Assembly: GCA_951813545.1 (NCBI GenBank)
Contig: OX638352.1
Span: 1,488,001-1,552,000 of the forward strand
Length of the DNA stretch: 64,000 bases
Origin: an uncultured Poribacteria bacterium
GTDB taxonomy: Bacteria > Poribacteria > WGA-4E > WGA-3G
Reading direction: 5' to 3'
The first letter of the stretch is position 1, and the number at the start of each line of letters is the position of its first letter. Of the stretch, positions 50,644-60,263 are shown piece after piece. Both the position numbers and the translations under genes were made by a program. Below the pieces are notes generated by a model. That model saw only the letters and a program-made list of their open reading frames with translations. It had not been told where the DNA came from and ran no database searches.

Positions 50644-52320
50644 TTACCATCGGTAGAGAAATTTGGCTTCAATTTCATTCGCATTTTCGTGTACATCCGT
50701 GCGATTTCCGACGTTCCGCTGCCATACGCGCGCCCACTCGGCATAAATCGAATAACTTCCAACAGAACTCCCAATAACAACCCAGTTAGCCGCTACTGAC
50801 AGACGATGATCACTTTGCGTAATCCCGGATAAAGGTGCCCATACATCATCTTTTGGGGCATCAGCCGGATGTTCCTTGTCAATATTACCGGACCCATGAC
50901 GTTCTAATTCGTAACCGAAAACCGTTTCAAGTTTATCTGTCCACCGGCGACGCATCTCCAACCATAGGTTATCAGCATCAGAACCGATCTGGTGTCCAAT
51001 AGGCGTGGTAAAGTGTTTGTAGATGTTTACCGGATTTACGTGCGTATATGCATATTGGTTGATAAAGGCGTACTCAGCATGGAAATCGGTATCTGCGATA
51101 CCAAAAGGATCTGTCACATATATGCCACCAAGGATACCGAATTTCGTATCCCAATGTTTAAAATTTGCCGCGGGATTGCCATCGTCAACCATTAGTTCGC
51201 CATAAATTTCAAAATCATCTACCGGACGAAGCCTCATATCAACACTCATAAGAACGTTATCCCCACTACCGGGAACGCGTCCATCTGCCCGTGAAATCGG
51301 TTGCTCGTTAATGAGGTAGATATTGACGGGGTTCAGATACCCCGGCTCAAAACGGCTGCCATAGACGACGACTTCAGAAATACCAAATCCAAACTTATCC
51401 CAAAAATACCCCTCAGCTCTATGTCCCGAAATATATTTCTCATTGATGTCCTCTGCCATATCCTCTAATATACCAGTAAATGCCGTGAAGGTAACAGGTT
51501 TGTAGGTCGCTTGCAGCTTAACCATATCCATAGCCAGTGGATTTTTGGAGACTAACAAACTGTCATGATAGCCAGGTCCCCATTGAAGTGTATCTTGCCC
51601 AAGCTGCAACTCAAACCACGGTAAGTTAAATTTCAGGTAACCGTTAATGGCAGTTCGATTTTTGAGGTTGCCCTCCAGTTGTCTAATTTTCGTCTCGTCA
51701 GGAAAGAAATCTTCAAAAAATTCACCGTATACAAATCTATGCGCTATATCGGTCGTAAACGCGAACTTTTCCCCCACCTGCCCATAGAGATGTGGGTAGA
51801 TGGTGGTAACAAACATATTTCCCTCAACCGGTGGCTCCTCCGATACATTATCGACGAGACGACTGATAAAGCGTTGTGAACCCCTCATATCAAAGAAGAA
51901 GCGGTAGTCTTCGCCAGCAAGCGTCATCAAATGTCGTCTGGTAGTTATACTTTCCGGTGCATCTTCATTCGCCGTTTCCGTAGCACGTTTGGAAGACTCA
52001 CGATCATCTCGGAAAAAAGCTAACAAATCGTTCAGCCGTTTTTGGTCAATAGCACTCAACGTGATTTCGCCACTCTTTTGTTTCTGATCCACCTCCAGCA
52101 GATAGGACACAACCTGTTTGTAGGTAAGTGGTAAAGATCCACGCGGTATACCGGACAACACTTTTTTATTAAGTAAACGATAAATAAAACGATAGGTTTC
52201 ACGATTAAAGTCAGACAAATCAGGGTTGAGCGGAACATTGATGAGTGAGGCAGCCTCCACCATTGGAGAAGCTACGAATAATATTGCAAGGTAAAAAATT
52301 AACAGACTACGTAAAATCAT
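50644..52320 (-). CDS. Wzi-like capsule assembly outer membrane protein
   Basis: The 558-residue protein has a signal peptide (MILRSLLIFYLAILFVASPM, then VEAAS) and an outer membrane barrel of the capsule assembly (Wzi) type, with LPWFELQLGQDTLQWGPGYH, a conserved motif of that family, near the middle. The protein ends in an aromatic residue (FLYRW) as outer membrane barrels do. Wzi-like proteins hold capsule on the cell surface. An N-terminal helical part (about 30-120) precedes the barrel. The ATG at 52320 directly follows leader B; a longer frame from 52467 would translate that leader. Confidence 0.85.
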   Translation of the reverse strand: MILRSLLIFYLAILFVASPMVEAASLINVPLNPDLSDFNRETYRFIYRLLNKKVLSGIPRGSLPLTYKQVVSYLLEVDQKQKSGEITLSAIDQKRLNDLLAFFRDDRESSKRATETANEDAPESITTRRHLMTLAGEDYRFFFDMRGSQRFISRLVDNVSEEPPVEGNMFVTTIYPHLYGQVGEKFAFTTDIAHRFVYGEFFEDFFPDETKIRQLEGNLKNRTAINGYLKFNLPWFELQLGQDTLQWGPGYHDSLLVSKNPLAMDMVKLQATYKPVTFTAFTGILEDMAEDINEKYISGHRAEGYFWDKFGFGISEVVVYGSRFEPGYLNPVNIYLINEQPISRADGRVPGSGDNVLMSVDMRLRPVDDFEIYGELMVDDGNPAANFKHWDTKFGILGGIYVTDPFGIADTDFHAEYAFINQYAYTHVNPVNIYKHFTTPIGHQIGSDADNLWLEMRRRWTDKLETVFGYELERHGSGNIDKEHPADAPKDDVWAPLSGITQSDHRLSVAANWVVIGSSVGSYSIYAEWARVWQRNVGNRTDVHENANEIEAKFLYRW

Positions 52321-52395
52321 TTTTAAAACTATGGGCTCCTGGGCTAAGAAACGCCCAAGCAAACCCCTCCACTTCGTTTCAGGCAGGTTTATGGT
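52321..52395 (-). repeat. leader repeat B before the Wzi-like gene
   Basis: On the minus strand CCTGAAACGAAGTGGAGGGG and TTTGCTTGGGCGTTTCTTAG precede CCCAGGAG and the start. CTTGGGC and GCCCAGG form a stem around the loop GTTTCTTA. Confidence 0.75.
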
Positions 52396-52472
52396 TAATT
52401 TGAGACAGCTCTGGTGGCTGTTAAGCAGAATAGGGATTATCAGATGCCGCCTCTTGTTCTTGACCACCTGTC

Positions 52473-54669
52473 TTATTTGAAAACTACCATCTGGCGTGTG
52501 GCTTTAATTTGTCCCGCATGGAGTGTATAAAAGTAGACACCGCTTGCCACAGATTCACCCAAGGCGTTTCGACCGTCCCAATAAGCAGCACGCGACTGAG
52601 TCCGATAGGCACTAGTAGTCTGTCACATCTGAACTGATAGATTAGATTGACAGGAGACGTTGGGTTTCACTACGTTCAACCCAACCGACAACCTCTCAAA
52701 ATAAGCCTGACAGAACACTAGCACTTTGAAAACCAAGCGATAATTGGCGAACAGATTCTCCCTTTATGTTATAGATATGGATGCGAACATCGGCGTCTTC
52801 TGCCAAATCATAAGGTATCCACGTCTCTGGGTTAAATGGATTCGGATAGTTCGCCAAAAGGACGGTTTCCGTAGGCACGACTGCATTCATCAGGCGTTCC
52901 AAAGTAGCAATACCTCGTTGAAAAACAGCGGAACCATCATGTGCTAAGCGCGCTTCAGTGAGCCACTGCTCTATTAAGTCAAAATGTTCTGAGTCAATAT
53001 TGGTGTGTGTCAATGGGGCGTTAGGATTGCTGGATTCACCGAAATGTGAGGCAACCAGAAGCAGGTCAGTGATGTCAACCTTACCATCATTGTTCACATC
53101 GACTTTGGGATACAGAGGAACTTCTACCCCAAAACTATTTGAAACCAAGATGAGGTCTTGGATATCGATAACACCATCGCTGTTTATATCCCATGGCAAC
53201 GTTTGTGGAACGGAAACATGTTCTTGTATATCCGGCAAGGCTCCCCGCCACCCGGCGCGAAGTTGCTCACTGAGGTGAGCGACAAGTTCCGTGTTTTCGG
53301 GAAGATCCACGATATTGACGGTTTCATCCGGATCGGCATCGTAGTCGTAAAGTTCTCGTCCGCGTCTTCCATTACCCCCCCATTCGGTGTATTGATACTG
53401 CGCTGTCCGCATGGACCGACCGCCTGTGCCACCCCTGCTGAGTCGACTAAAAGCCGCTGTTTTCCATGGACGTGTTGGCTCCTCAATGACAGGCACTAGA
53501 CTCAACCCTTCTAACTGTGATGGTGTCGAGAGTTCGCATGCGTCACACAACGTCGGATAGATGTCAACGAGTTCGGCGAGAGCATCAGTTCGGATCGACT
53601 GTTGTCCTGGCGCACTGGTAATCATAGGAGAATGGAGCGCAACTTCAAACAGCATATTCTTGCGCCAAGTCCCATGCTCGCCAAGATGAAAACCGTGATC
53701 GCCTACAAAAACGATAACCGTATTTTGAGATAAGCCCAGCGTATCCAGATGCTGGAGCACACGACCCACCTGTGCATCCATGTAACTTGTTGATGCAGCA
53801 TACGCTTGAATCAACTCTAAGATCTTCGCATCAGAGAAAGGTCCTTCATCAGGAATATCTTTGTATAGTCTAAGCCCACCCAAGTTGTTATTGGCAACAG
53901 CTGGTGCATCAGTCGGAAGCATGGAAGTTGCCGGAGGGGCGAACTCTTGTTGTGCGTAGAGTTCGTAATATTTCCGCGGTGCATAGAAAGGGAGATGTGG
54001 TTTTTCAAAGCCGACCGCGAGAAAAAATTGGGTGTGTTGAACCTCCTCCAAAACGGCTACCGCCTGTTCAGCAGTCAGGCTATCGGCGAGGAGCTCTTCC
54101 TCAACGTCAAGTGCTTTCCAAGAAGGAATAAATTCGGGGTTGAAGGGAATCCACGGCGGAAGCCATGAGGGGGTACTCCATGAGTAAGCATCATCTTGTG
54201 CTGCCGCGTTATGCCCAATTTTACCAACAGATTGCGTGTGATAGCCTGATGCTTTAAAGTGCTGCGGAAGCGTCACAGCATCAGGTATCTTCTTACGAAA
54301 ATCGGTTGAATTGAATAACACCTTTGTTGTCTCAGGTCTCAATCCAGTTAGCATTGACACCCGAGACGGATGACACAGAGGATTCTGACAATAGGCACGG
54401 TTAAATACGGTTCCTCGCGCCGCTAAAGCGTCAATGTTAGGCGTGTGTATTTCTGGATGACCATAGCAACCAAGAAGAGGACGCAAGTCATCAACAACAA
54501 TGAATAAAACATTAGGTCGTCCTTGGGCGTTAGTCTTTAGTTTCGGTAAGAGTCCAGTTGTGAAAGCCGCAGCACCAACTTTTAAACTAGTTGAAAGAAA
54601 GTCGCGCCGTGTAAAAGGAGATTTCGTCGAGGAGCGTTCGTCCGTTCGTCTGGTTGAATCTTTGTGCAT
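52473..54669 (-). pseudogene. dockerin-bearing sulfatase split by a 100-bp insertion
   Basis: The intact order of parts is: twin-arginine signal (TRRDFLSTSLKVGAAAF), iduronate-2-sulfatase-like domain with CHPSR signature (Cys99, formylglycine type) and VGDHGFHLGEHG, two dockerin-like calcium motifs (DINSDGVIDIQDL and DVNNDGKVDITDL), then a FlgD-like sorting-type domain (NYPNPFNPETWIPY). The frame now stops at 52696 inside a 100-bp element (52616-52715). Removing the element with one target copy restores a 696-residue frame that ends GVYFYTLHAGQIKATRQMVV. The sulfatase domain itself is complete, so a shortened enzyme may still be made but without its last domain. Confidence 0.88.
52616..52715. 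mobile_element. 100-bp MITE with 6-bp target duplication
   Basis: The element is flanked by CACTAG at 52610-52615 and again at 52716-52721. Near its ends GTCTGTCA and TGACAGA form short inverted repeats, and inside is the hairpin TTGGGTTTCAC...GTTCAACCCAA. It codes for nothing. Excision would rejoin the sulfatase frame exactly. Confidence 0.85.
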
Positions 54670-54715
54670 CTTATGAATGAATCCTATTTTTCAGTAGTCA
54701 GCAAGTACCTATGTC

Positions 54716-55717
54716 TTAAGCATTGTATCCCAATTTTGCCATTGTGTCATGGAAAACAGAGGCAATTTCCGGATGAACATCAAAAGGTTTTCTAGCAGGT
54801 ACTGGATGCAAGGTCTGCCGAGCATACTCGCGGAACGTGTTGTCCGTTGGCAATTCACAGAATTCGCATAACGCCGCAAGCGTTTTGCCTGGATCTAATG
54901 TCAAATCCTCAAAACGGACGAGATGAATATAATCGGATGAGGCTTGCATTAAACGGATCCCCTCCAACATGGTGACGATCCATTCTACAGCAGCTCTGTC
55001 GAGGTGCCGCTCAAAATGTTTAATTTCATCACTGATTTCAGAGAGAGCAGGCTCTGTTTTAACGAGCTGCTCAACTAAGAGTCTCCACTTCCGATCATTT
55101 ACACCCCACCAGTCGTGTTTCTCACCACTAACTTGCACGCCAAGTCGCTTTGACCAGTTTGCGATAGAATGACACGTATCCCACCCATTGCGAGTGAGAA
55201 AAATAAAACGAGCATCGGGAAACAGGGCACGCACGAAATCCACTCTAAAGATGAGTTCTGGATACTTATCTACAAGGCGTCGCGAACAGGTCGCAGTCAA
55301 ATAGGCACCAAACATCTGGCAGGCGCGTCGAGGCATTTCGTCTATCGCATCTTCCGCAGTGAGGCGATACTTCGCGTTGGTTTGGCTGTAGTTTCCGATG
55401 ATGTCTTCATGTGGATGGATGAGGTGCCATATCGCTTTCGGCTCGTTGAGGTAACCGACTTCCCTGTGCATAGAAAGCACAATACCAAGTATTGTGGTGC
55501 CACTGCGTCCGGTGCCTAAGATAAAGATAGGCTTTTCAACCGGTCTGTATCTGTTTTTATTTGTGGCAACATTTTTTAAAATAGAAAAAACAAGCGGATT
55601 TATCCAACGTCCCTTTGTCGTTACAGGACGCCCTTCAAAGAAGGCGTAACTCATAAGACGGGTTACTGCCTTCATCGGACGTGTTTTGATATAATCAGGA
55701 TTAATTTGGGCAATCAT
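54716..55717 (-). CDS. sulfotransferase family protein
   Basis: The 333-residue protein has the PAPS-binding 5'-phosphosulfate loop (FILGTGRSGTTILGIVLSMH, about residues 45-64) and the 3'-phosphate region RFIFLTRNGWDTCHSIANW. No signal or membrane helix is present, so it acts in the cytoplasm on lipid-linked or nucleotide-linked glycans. It is one of four sulfotransferases in this cluster. Leader B lies before its start. The C-terminal helices (EFCELPTDNTFREYARQTL) are typical of the family. Confidence 0.88.
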   Translation of the reverse strand: MIAQINPDYIKTRPMKAVTRLMSYAFFEGRPVTTKGRWINPLVFSILKNVATNKNRYRPVEKPIFILGTGRSGTTILGIVLSMHREVGYLNEPKAIWHLIHPHEDIIGNYSQTNAKYRLTAEDAIDEMPRRACQMFGAYLTATCSRRLVDKYPELIFRVDFVRALFPDARFIFLTRNGWDTCHSIANWSKRLGVQVSGEKHDWWGVNDRKWRLLVEQLVKTEPALSEISDEIKHFERHLDRAAVEWIVTMLEGIRLMQASSDYIHLVRFEDLTLDPGKTLAALCEFCELPTDNTFREYARQTLHPVPARKPFDVHPEIASVFHDTMAKLGYNA

Positions 55718-55795
55718 TTTTTTAATTTACTGCTCTTGGACTAAAGAAACGCCCAAGCAAACCCCCCATTTCGTTTCAGGCAGGTTCTAATTAAT
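55718..55795 (-). repeat. leader repeat B before a sulfotransferase gene
   Basis: On the minus strand GCCTGAAACGAAATGGGGGG, TTTGCTTGGGCGTTTCTTTA and GTCCAAGAGCAG lead to AAATTAAAAAA and the ATG. The stem CTTGGGC/GTCCAAG keeps its pairing although bases differ from the copy at 52321. Between 55796 and 55940 I see no gene. Confidence 0.75.
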
Positions 55796-55940
55796 TCGTG
55801 ATTGGATTTGATCGCAGTTCCGGTTTCTAAAGTGGCTGTCCCCTAATAGGTTTTGTTGCAACTCACGCGTGGCTGGGTTCGCTCAAATGCCTCGTACTTC
55901 ACCAGAAATCAGCGTGGAACGATGCCCAGATCCTAATAAT

Positions 55941-56948
55941 TTAAAAACGTCTCTTTAAGGTTTGATGGATATTCTTCATTCGGTCAAGATTAAAAAGGAA
56001 TGCACCAACTAATTTCACAGGGAACGTCAATAAATGAAGCATCAAATCTATTAGATTAGGTCGTATTGACACAGGATTATAATTATGTTTCTTCATAAGG
56101 GCTGCGGTTATTGTCTGGTTGAGGTAAATTTCAGCGGAACTAAGTTCGCCCCCAGTTGTGTCGCTGTGCCAACTGTGTGTCCGATGCGGGTTTATACCAA
56201 GCTCCTGCGGTTGATCTTCTGCTACAGAAGACCCAACCTGTGGGATTTGGAGCATTTCACGCCTGTAAGTGACACCGACAAAACCGCAGAGACGTTTGAC
56301 GGTTGCTTCGGGTTGTGCAAGGAGTTCCTCAAAATAGATGGAGGTAACCCGTTCGTGCTGTAGAAACTGCTCAGCAGCGTTAACAGCGGTTCGCCAGATG
56401 TGACTGATGGTTATCGGATGATAGTTCATCCAATCCCGAAACGTTTCTTTTATCGGCATATCGCTCCCCCCGAGGAAACGGCGTTTCCATTTCCTTTTTT
56501 GGGATAATAGTACATCGCGCGGGTCGCGAATCATATTAATAATCCGTGCTTTTGGATAAATTTCAAGGATATCTGCAATGTAAAAAACATTACGTGGTGT
56601 CTGGTCGCAAGGAATAGTTCCACCGTTTTCAGCAGCACCGTGGTGGAGAAAAGCCTCAAAGAGTGCTGCTTGCGTTTTAGGGTAGATGGTTAAACTCTCA
56701 AGAAATGCCTGTGCTTCGCCTAGGAAACGGCGTGGGTTTCCATGCGTGCGATACCCCTCTCGTTGAATACAATGTAACTGCGAAGCGACTTTTTCTATCT
56801 CCTCTTTACGCGACTCCGATGAAAATGGCGGTGCACAGAGTTGACCAAAAAAGTGAAGTTCGCCAAAGGTGTAAACACTTGGGTGTTTGCCTAAAATCCG
56901 CCCCATCATCGTTGTTCCACTGCGACTATTACCTACAACAAATACCAC
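55941..56948 (-). CDS. sulfotransferase family protein
   Basis: The 335-residue protein starts straight with the phosphosulfate loop (MVFVVGNSRSGTTMMGRILG) and has the 3'-phosphate region ARIINMIRDPRDVLLSQ. Later RVTSIYFEELLAQPEATVKR is the usual substrate-side segment. It differs from the other three sulfotransferases in sequence, which suggests another position or sugar as the target. Its start is preceded by a combined leader A and B. Confidence 0.9.
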   Translation of the reverse strand: MVFVVGNSRSGTTMMGRILGKHPSVYTFGELHFFGQLCAPPFSSESRKEEIEKVASQLHCIQREGYRTHGNPRRFLGEAQAFLESLTIYPKTQAALFEAFLHHGAAENGGTIPCDQTPRNVFYIADILEIYPKARIINMIRDPRDVLLSQKRKWKRRFLGGSDMPIKETFRDWMNYHPITISHIWRTAVNAAEQFLQHERVTSIYFEELLAQPEATVKRLCGFVGVTYRREMLQIPQVGSSVAEDQPQELGINPHRTHSWHSDTTGGELSSAEIYLNQTITAALMKKHNYNPVSIRPNLIDLMLHLLTFPVKLVGAFLFNLDRMKNIHQTLKRRF

Positions 56949-57060
56949 TTTTTAATTTTCCTTGCGGTTCGGTGAAGTGAGTTGGGTACTCACGTGCCTC
57001 TCCGTAGAGTTGAAGAAACTCCCAAGCAAAAACCCTTCCACTTCGTTTCAGGCTTGTGCT
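56949..57060 (-). repeat. combined leader repeats A and B
   Basis: Next to the ATG is leader A (CGAACCGCAAGGAAAATTAA). Further upstream is leader B (GCCTGAAACGAAGTGGAAGG, then TTTTTGCTTGGGAG). In this copy the stem is GAGTT/AACTC around TCTTC. It lies between a sulfotransferase and the glycosidase gene. Confidence 0.7.
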
Positions 57061-57089
57061 TTGGATCTCGTTTTGAAACGGACAACTAC

Positions 57090-58805
57090 TTAATTTTTTA
57101 ACTTCAAAATGCCAAAACTGTTTTTAGGGATGACAAGTTCTGCTGACTTCCCGCTCCATTCTTGGATACGGACCTCAATTTCGCCAGAGCCTTCCATTTC
57201 TGCATTGCCTCCGTTCGTTGCGTTGAGCCTCTCATCAGCCACATAACGATAGGTGACGCTGCCTTTATAACGTTTACCATTAACAAAAAGTTGTGGTGCG
57301 TGTTGCTCTCCGGTACGATTGCTGACTAAGATAATAAGATATTCTGCCGCCTTCCCACCAATTGCTTGCGCCTGAATACCGGGCATTTGTTTCCCTTGAT
57401 ATTCAATAGCACCCATAAGAAAAGGTTGATTTTGGATTGAAACGGTGAACTGTGTATCTGCCTGTGCGAATGCCTCGCCGATGAGTTGAAAAGCGGGATA
57501 GACAGCACGTCGAATGGTATTACCGAAATCGGATTCCGGTTCACCACCGTATTTCCAAAATGTACCACCAGGATTTCCAGGAGTTATCAGCGAAAACGCA
57601 GGAAACCCTTTGCCGGGACCGGCGATGACATGGAAGTTTGCCTGTGTGACATTTGGAATGGCTAACATCTTTAGAAAAAAATCACCTACATACATTGCAT
57701 GAAGCTGCGTGTTCGCAACGCGATTTACAGGATTAGCAATGTTCCATTCAGTTATCCACATTTCCTTATTTGGAAATAAGCTCTCATAGTAATCAAATGC
57801 CTCCGTAACTGCAAAGTGAATCCATCCCATGAGGTAGCCTCGCATCTCCTCTATCTCTTTTTTCCGAACGGCTTTATAGGCATAGACATGGACGGTATAA
57901 GCATCATAGAAACTGGTGTCCGCAGCGAGACCCTCATCCCATTTCCGTTGCTGTGTTTTCACCAACCACCCCTCTTTGTGGAATGCAATTGGTGAAGCAC
58001 AGACCGACACTTTTATATCCGGATCAACGGCTTTCATCGCTGCCGCATGCTTCTTAGCTTCCGCTATGTAGGTTTCAACGGTAGGGTATTTGTTGAGGTA
58101 GTGTGGCAGATAGTATTCATTGCCGAGTTCCCAATGCTTAACGTGATACCCCTTGCTCTTAGCATAACTTACCCATGCTGCACTCTCCTCTGGGCTTCCT
58201 GTCCATAAGTTTACAACAATAACAGGCACTATATTTAGTGTGTTGCATAACTGCATAAAGTCATCAAAAACGATTTTACCCTCTCGCAGCTTTTGGAGTC
58301 TAGCATAATTTCTTTTGTTCCGACTATTAAGTTTTGTATTGAGGGTTGATACCATTTCATTCTCAAAAAAGCCACCAGGTTCCCAATGGTAGAAATTTCC
58401 GACTGTCCCACCGGGAAACCGCAGGGTTTTTGGAGCAAGCACCTTTGTTAGTTCAACAAAATTGGTGTCAAGGTACCCGTAATCGCCATTTATCATGTTT
58501 GTATTGAAGCCGTAAAGTGCTTGACGAAGCGGTTGTGAATTGCGTGTGTCAATTTCCAGACGTAGCGCGTCCGTAGACGTATTTTTTCCTTGGCATCCGA
58601 TGCCAAGGAACAACACAATCAATCCGAAGAACACTATATAGGACTTTAAGACTGGAAGTGAAAGACTGGGAGGATGGAAGGATGGAAAGATGGAAGGCAC
58701 TTGCCTACCACACTTCCACGCTTCCACGCCTCCAACGAAGATTCCTTCTCGTCGCGATTCGGCAATTATTTTTATTGAACTGCGTCCTATGATAAAAGTA
58801 CTCAT
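57090..58805 (-). CDS. lipoprotein glycoside hydrolase, clan A type
   Basis: The 571-residue protein has a TIM-barrel with HWELGNEYY (acid/base Glu) and MWITEWNIANP (nucleophile Glu), the arrangement of clan A families such as GH39, GH51 and GH79. The strand-rich C-terminus (EYLIILVSNRTGEQHAPQLF) fits the sandwich domain of these families. The lipobox LFLGIGC at about residue 70 puts it in a membrane. The start overlaps the polymerase stop (ATGA), which forces a 50-residue extension before the signal; part of it is coded by low-complexity CTTCCATCC repeats. It may trim or edit the polysaccharide. Confidence 0.83.
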   Translation of the reverse strand: MSTFIIGRSSIKIIAESRREGIFVGGVEAWKCGRQVPSIFPSFHPPSLSLPVLKSYIVFFGLIVLFLGIGCQGKNTSTDALRLEIDTRNSQPLRQALYGFNTNMINGDYGYLDTNFVELTKVLAPKTLRFPGGTVGNFYHWEPGGFFENEMVSTLNTKLNSRNKRNYARLQKLREGKIVFDDFMQLCNTLNIVPVIVVNLWTGSPEESAAWVSYAKSKGYHVKHWELGNEYYLPHYLNKYPTVETYIAEAKKHAAAMKAVDPDIKVSVCASPIAFHKEGWLVKTQQRKWDEGLAADTSFYDAYTVHVYAYKAVRKKEIEEMRGYLMGWIHFAVTEAFDYYESLFPNKEMWITEWNIANPVNRVANTQLHAMYVGDFFLKMLAIPNVTQANFHVIAGPGKGFPAFSLITPGNPGGTFWKYGGEPESDFGNTIRRAVYPAFQLIGEAFAQADTQFTVSIQNQPFLMGAIEYQGKQMPGIQAQAIGGKAAEYLIILVSNRTGEQHAPQLFVNGKRYKGSVTYRYVADERLNATNGGNAEMEGSGEIEVRIQEWSGKSAELVIPKNSFGILKLKN

Positions 58806-60181
58806 AATGTTATCCTCAGAGGTCTATAGGTCGGGAGCGATCTATCACTAGCGAACATAAGTCCCGCGCAGAGCCAGAAGTAAAATCCATAGCCTCGAAA
58901 TTCAAGGGTACGGTTGAAGAAAAGTAGAAATACCGTAACAGCAACAAGACAAAGCATGATGATTGCAATCTGCTGTGGCAGGCGCGAAACAGGAGCATCC
59001 CCGTCTACAACAAACAGTGTCCTGACAGACCTTTTGTAAAGACTTAGTGCGGCGCGAAAGAGTTGGTAAAATATTAAAGCGAAAAAGCCGAGTCCCAATA
59101 TGCCATAGAAGCAGAGAATCGCTACCCAATACACATCTTTGAATCCGTTTTTACTGAGTACTTTCAGAAGGAACGACCGTTTGCTCATATTAAGTTTTTC
59201 AATCGTAATGTTTTGGTCTGCCCCATAGCCTAAGATCGGTTTGTTTACAAGGACTGTCGGGACATTCCCAATCAACGCACCCAGTCTCTGCTTTTGTGCA
59301 ACGCGGACATAAGACCCAGAAAATACACCTGTCACATTACCGACGAGTCCAACCTTTGCCTTGCGTGGGTTTATGTACTCAAGATTGAATGGGTTCACGA
59401 CTGCCAATAGGAGTCCAAAGACTAATGCCGTTGCTAATGCTAAACGGAGGGTCTTTTTCCACCCGTAGTGGAAATAGTACCATGCAGCACCCGCGAGGAG
59501 TGCGGAGAAGGTCGCGGCGCGTGAATACGAACGCGCGATAAAGAAAAATAACACTGCTGCCCCGAGCAGATTTAAGTATTCCAACCGCCGAATACGGGAC
59601 AGATAAATAACAAGGACAAGAATCATAAAGACACCGTAAATTACGGTATCTCCTAAAGTCCCGTAGACACTCCCAATTTCTCTACCGAGTTCAAGCAATC
59701 TGTACTCTTTGGTAAACCCGCCGATGCTGAGTGTTGACTCACGCGGCAGGAAAAAATCAAATGCAGCAGGTCCACCCACCCATTGAACGACACCCACCAC
59801 AAGTTGGAAAATGCCGACACCGAGAATTATTCGCAGAAGCGTTGTAATGCGTCTTTCTGACAGGCTGGAGTTCGCAACGAGATAGAAAAGCACAATATAT
59901 CGAGCAAAGGGTCGGATGTTGTAAAGACTGCCTATCAAGGGTGACCCGTTTACGAGTATTGACAACAAGACAACACTGTAAAAGCCTATAATTGGTAAAT
60001 CAATCGCTGTTTTAACAAAGGGGATGCCCCTATGGAGTTTATGGATAACGAGTTTCCCGAAAGCGATATAGATGAGCATTTCACCGAAGAATCTCAAATA
60101 GGAGTAGACGGCATCACTAACAGGCAAAAACTTCAGTATAAACTCTTCAAAAGCAACATATCCTGTCAAAAAATAAATCAT
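58802..60181 (-). CDS. O-antigen ligase/polymerase-like membrane protein
   Basis: The 459-residue protein has about eleven membrane helices and a long soluble loop near residues 270-330 (VTGVFSGSYVRVAQKQRLGA and NKPILGYGADQNI), as in Wzy_C polymerases and O-antigen ligases. It would polymerise lipid-linked repeat units in the periplasm. The stop overlaps the glycosidase start by four bases. Leader B lies before its ATG. Confidence 0.85.
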   Translation of the reverse strand: MIYFLTGYVAFEEFILKFLPVSDAVYSYLRFFGEMLIYIAFGKLVIHKLHRGIPFVKTAIDLPIIGFYSVVLLSILVNGSPLIGSLYNIRPFARYIVLFYLVANSSLSERRITTLLRIILGVGIFQLVVGVVQWVGGPAAFDFFLPRESTLSIGGFTKEYRLLELGREIGSVYGTLGDTVIYGVFMILVLVIYLSRIRRLEYLNLLGAAVLFFFIARSYSRAATFSALLAGAAWYYFHYGWKKTLRLALATALVFGLLLAVVNPFNLEYINPRKAKVGLVGNVTGVFSGSYVRVAQKQRLGALIGNVPTVLVNKPILGYGADQNITIEKLNMSKRSFLLKVLSKNGFKDVYWVAILCFYGILGLGFFALIFYQLFRAALSLYKRSVRTLFVVDGDAPVSRLPQQIAIIMLCLVAVTVFLLFFNRTLEFRGYGFYFWLCAGLMFASDRSLPTYRPLRITL

Positions 60182-60236
60182 ATTTTTAACTATGGACTTC
60201 TGATCTGCCTTCCACTACGTTTCAGGCAGGTTTTCG
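60182..60236 (-). repeat. leader repeat B before the polymerase gene
   Basis: On the minus strand CCTGCCTGAAACGTAGTGGA and AGGCAGATCAGAAGTCCATA lead to GTTAAAAAT and the ATG. The stem region is shorter here. Confidence 0.6.
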
Positions 60237-60263
60237 GTGAATTCGATACGTTTTTGGGAATTG

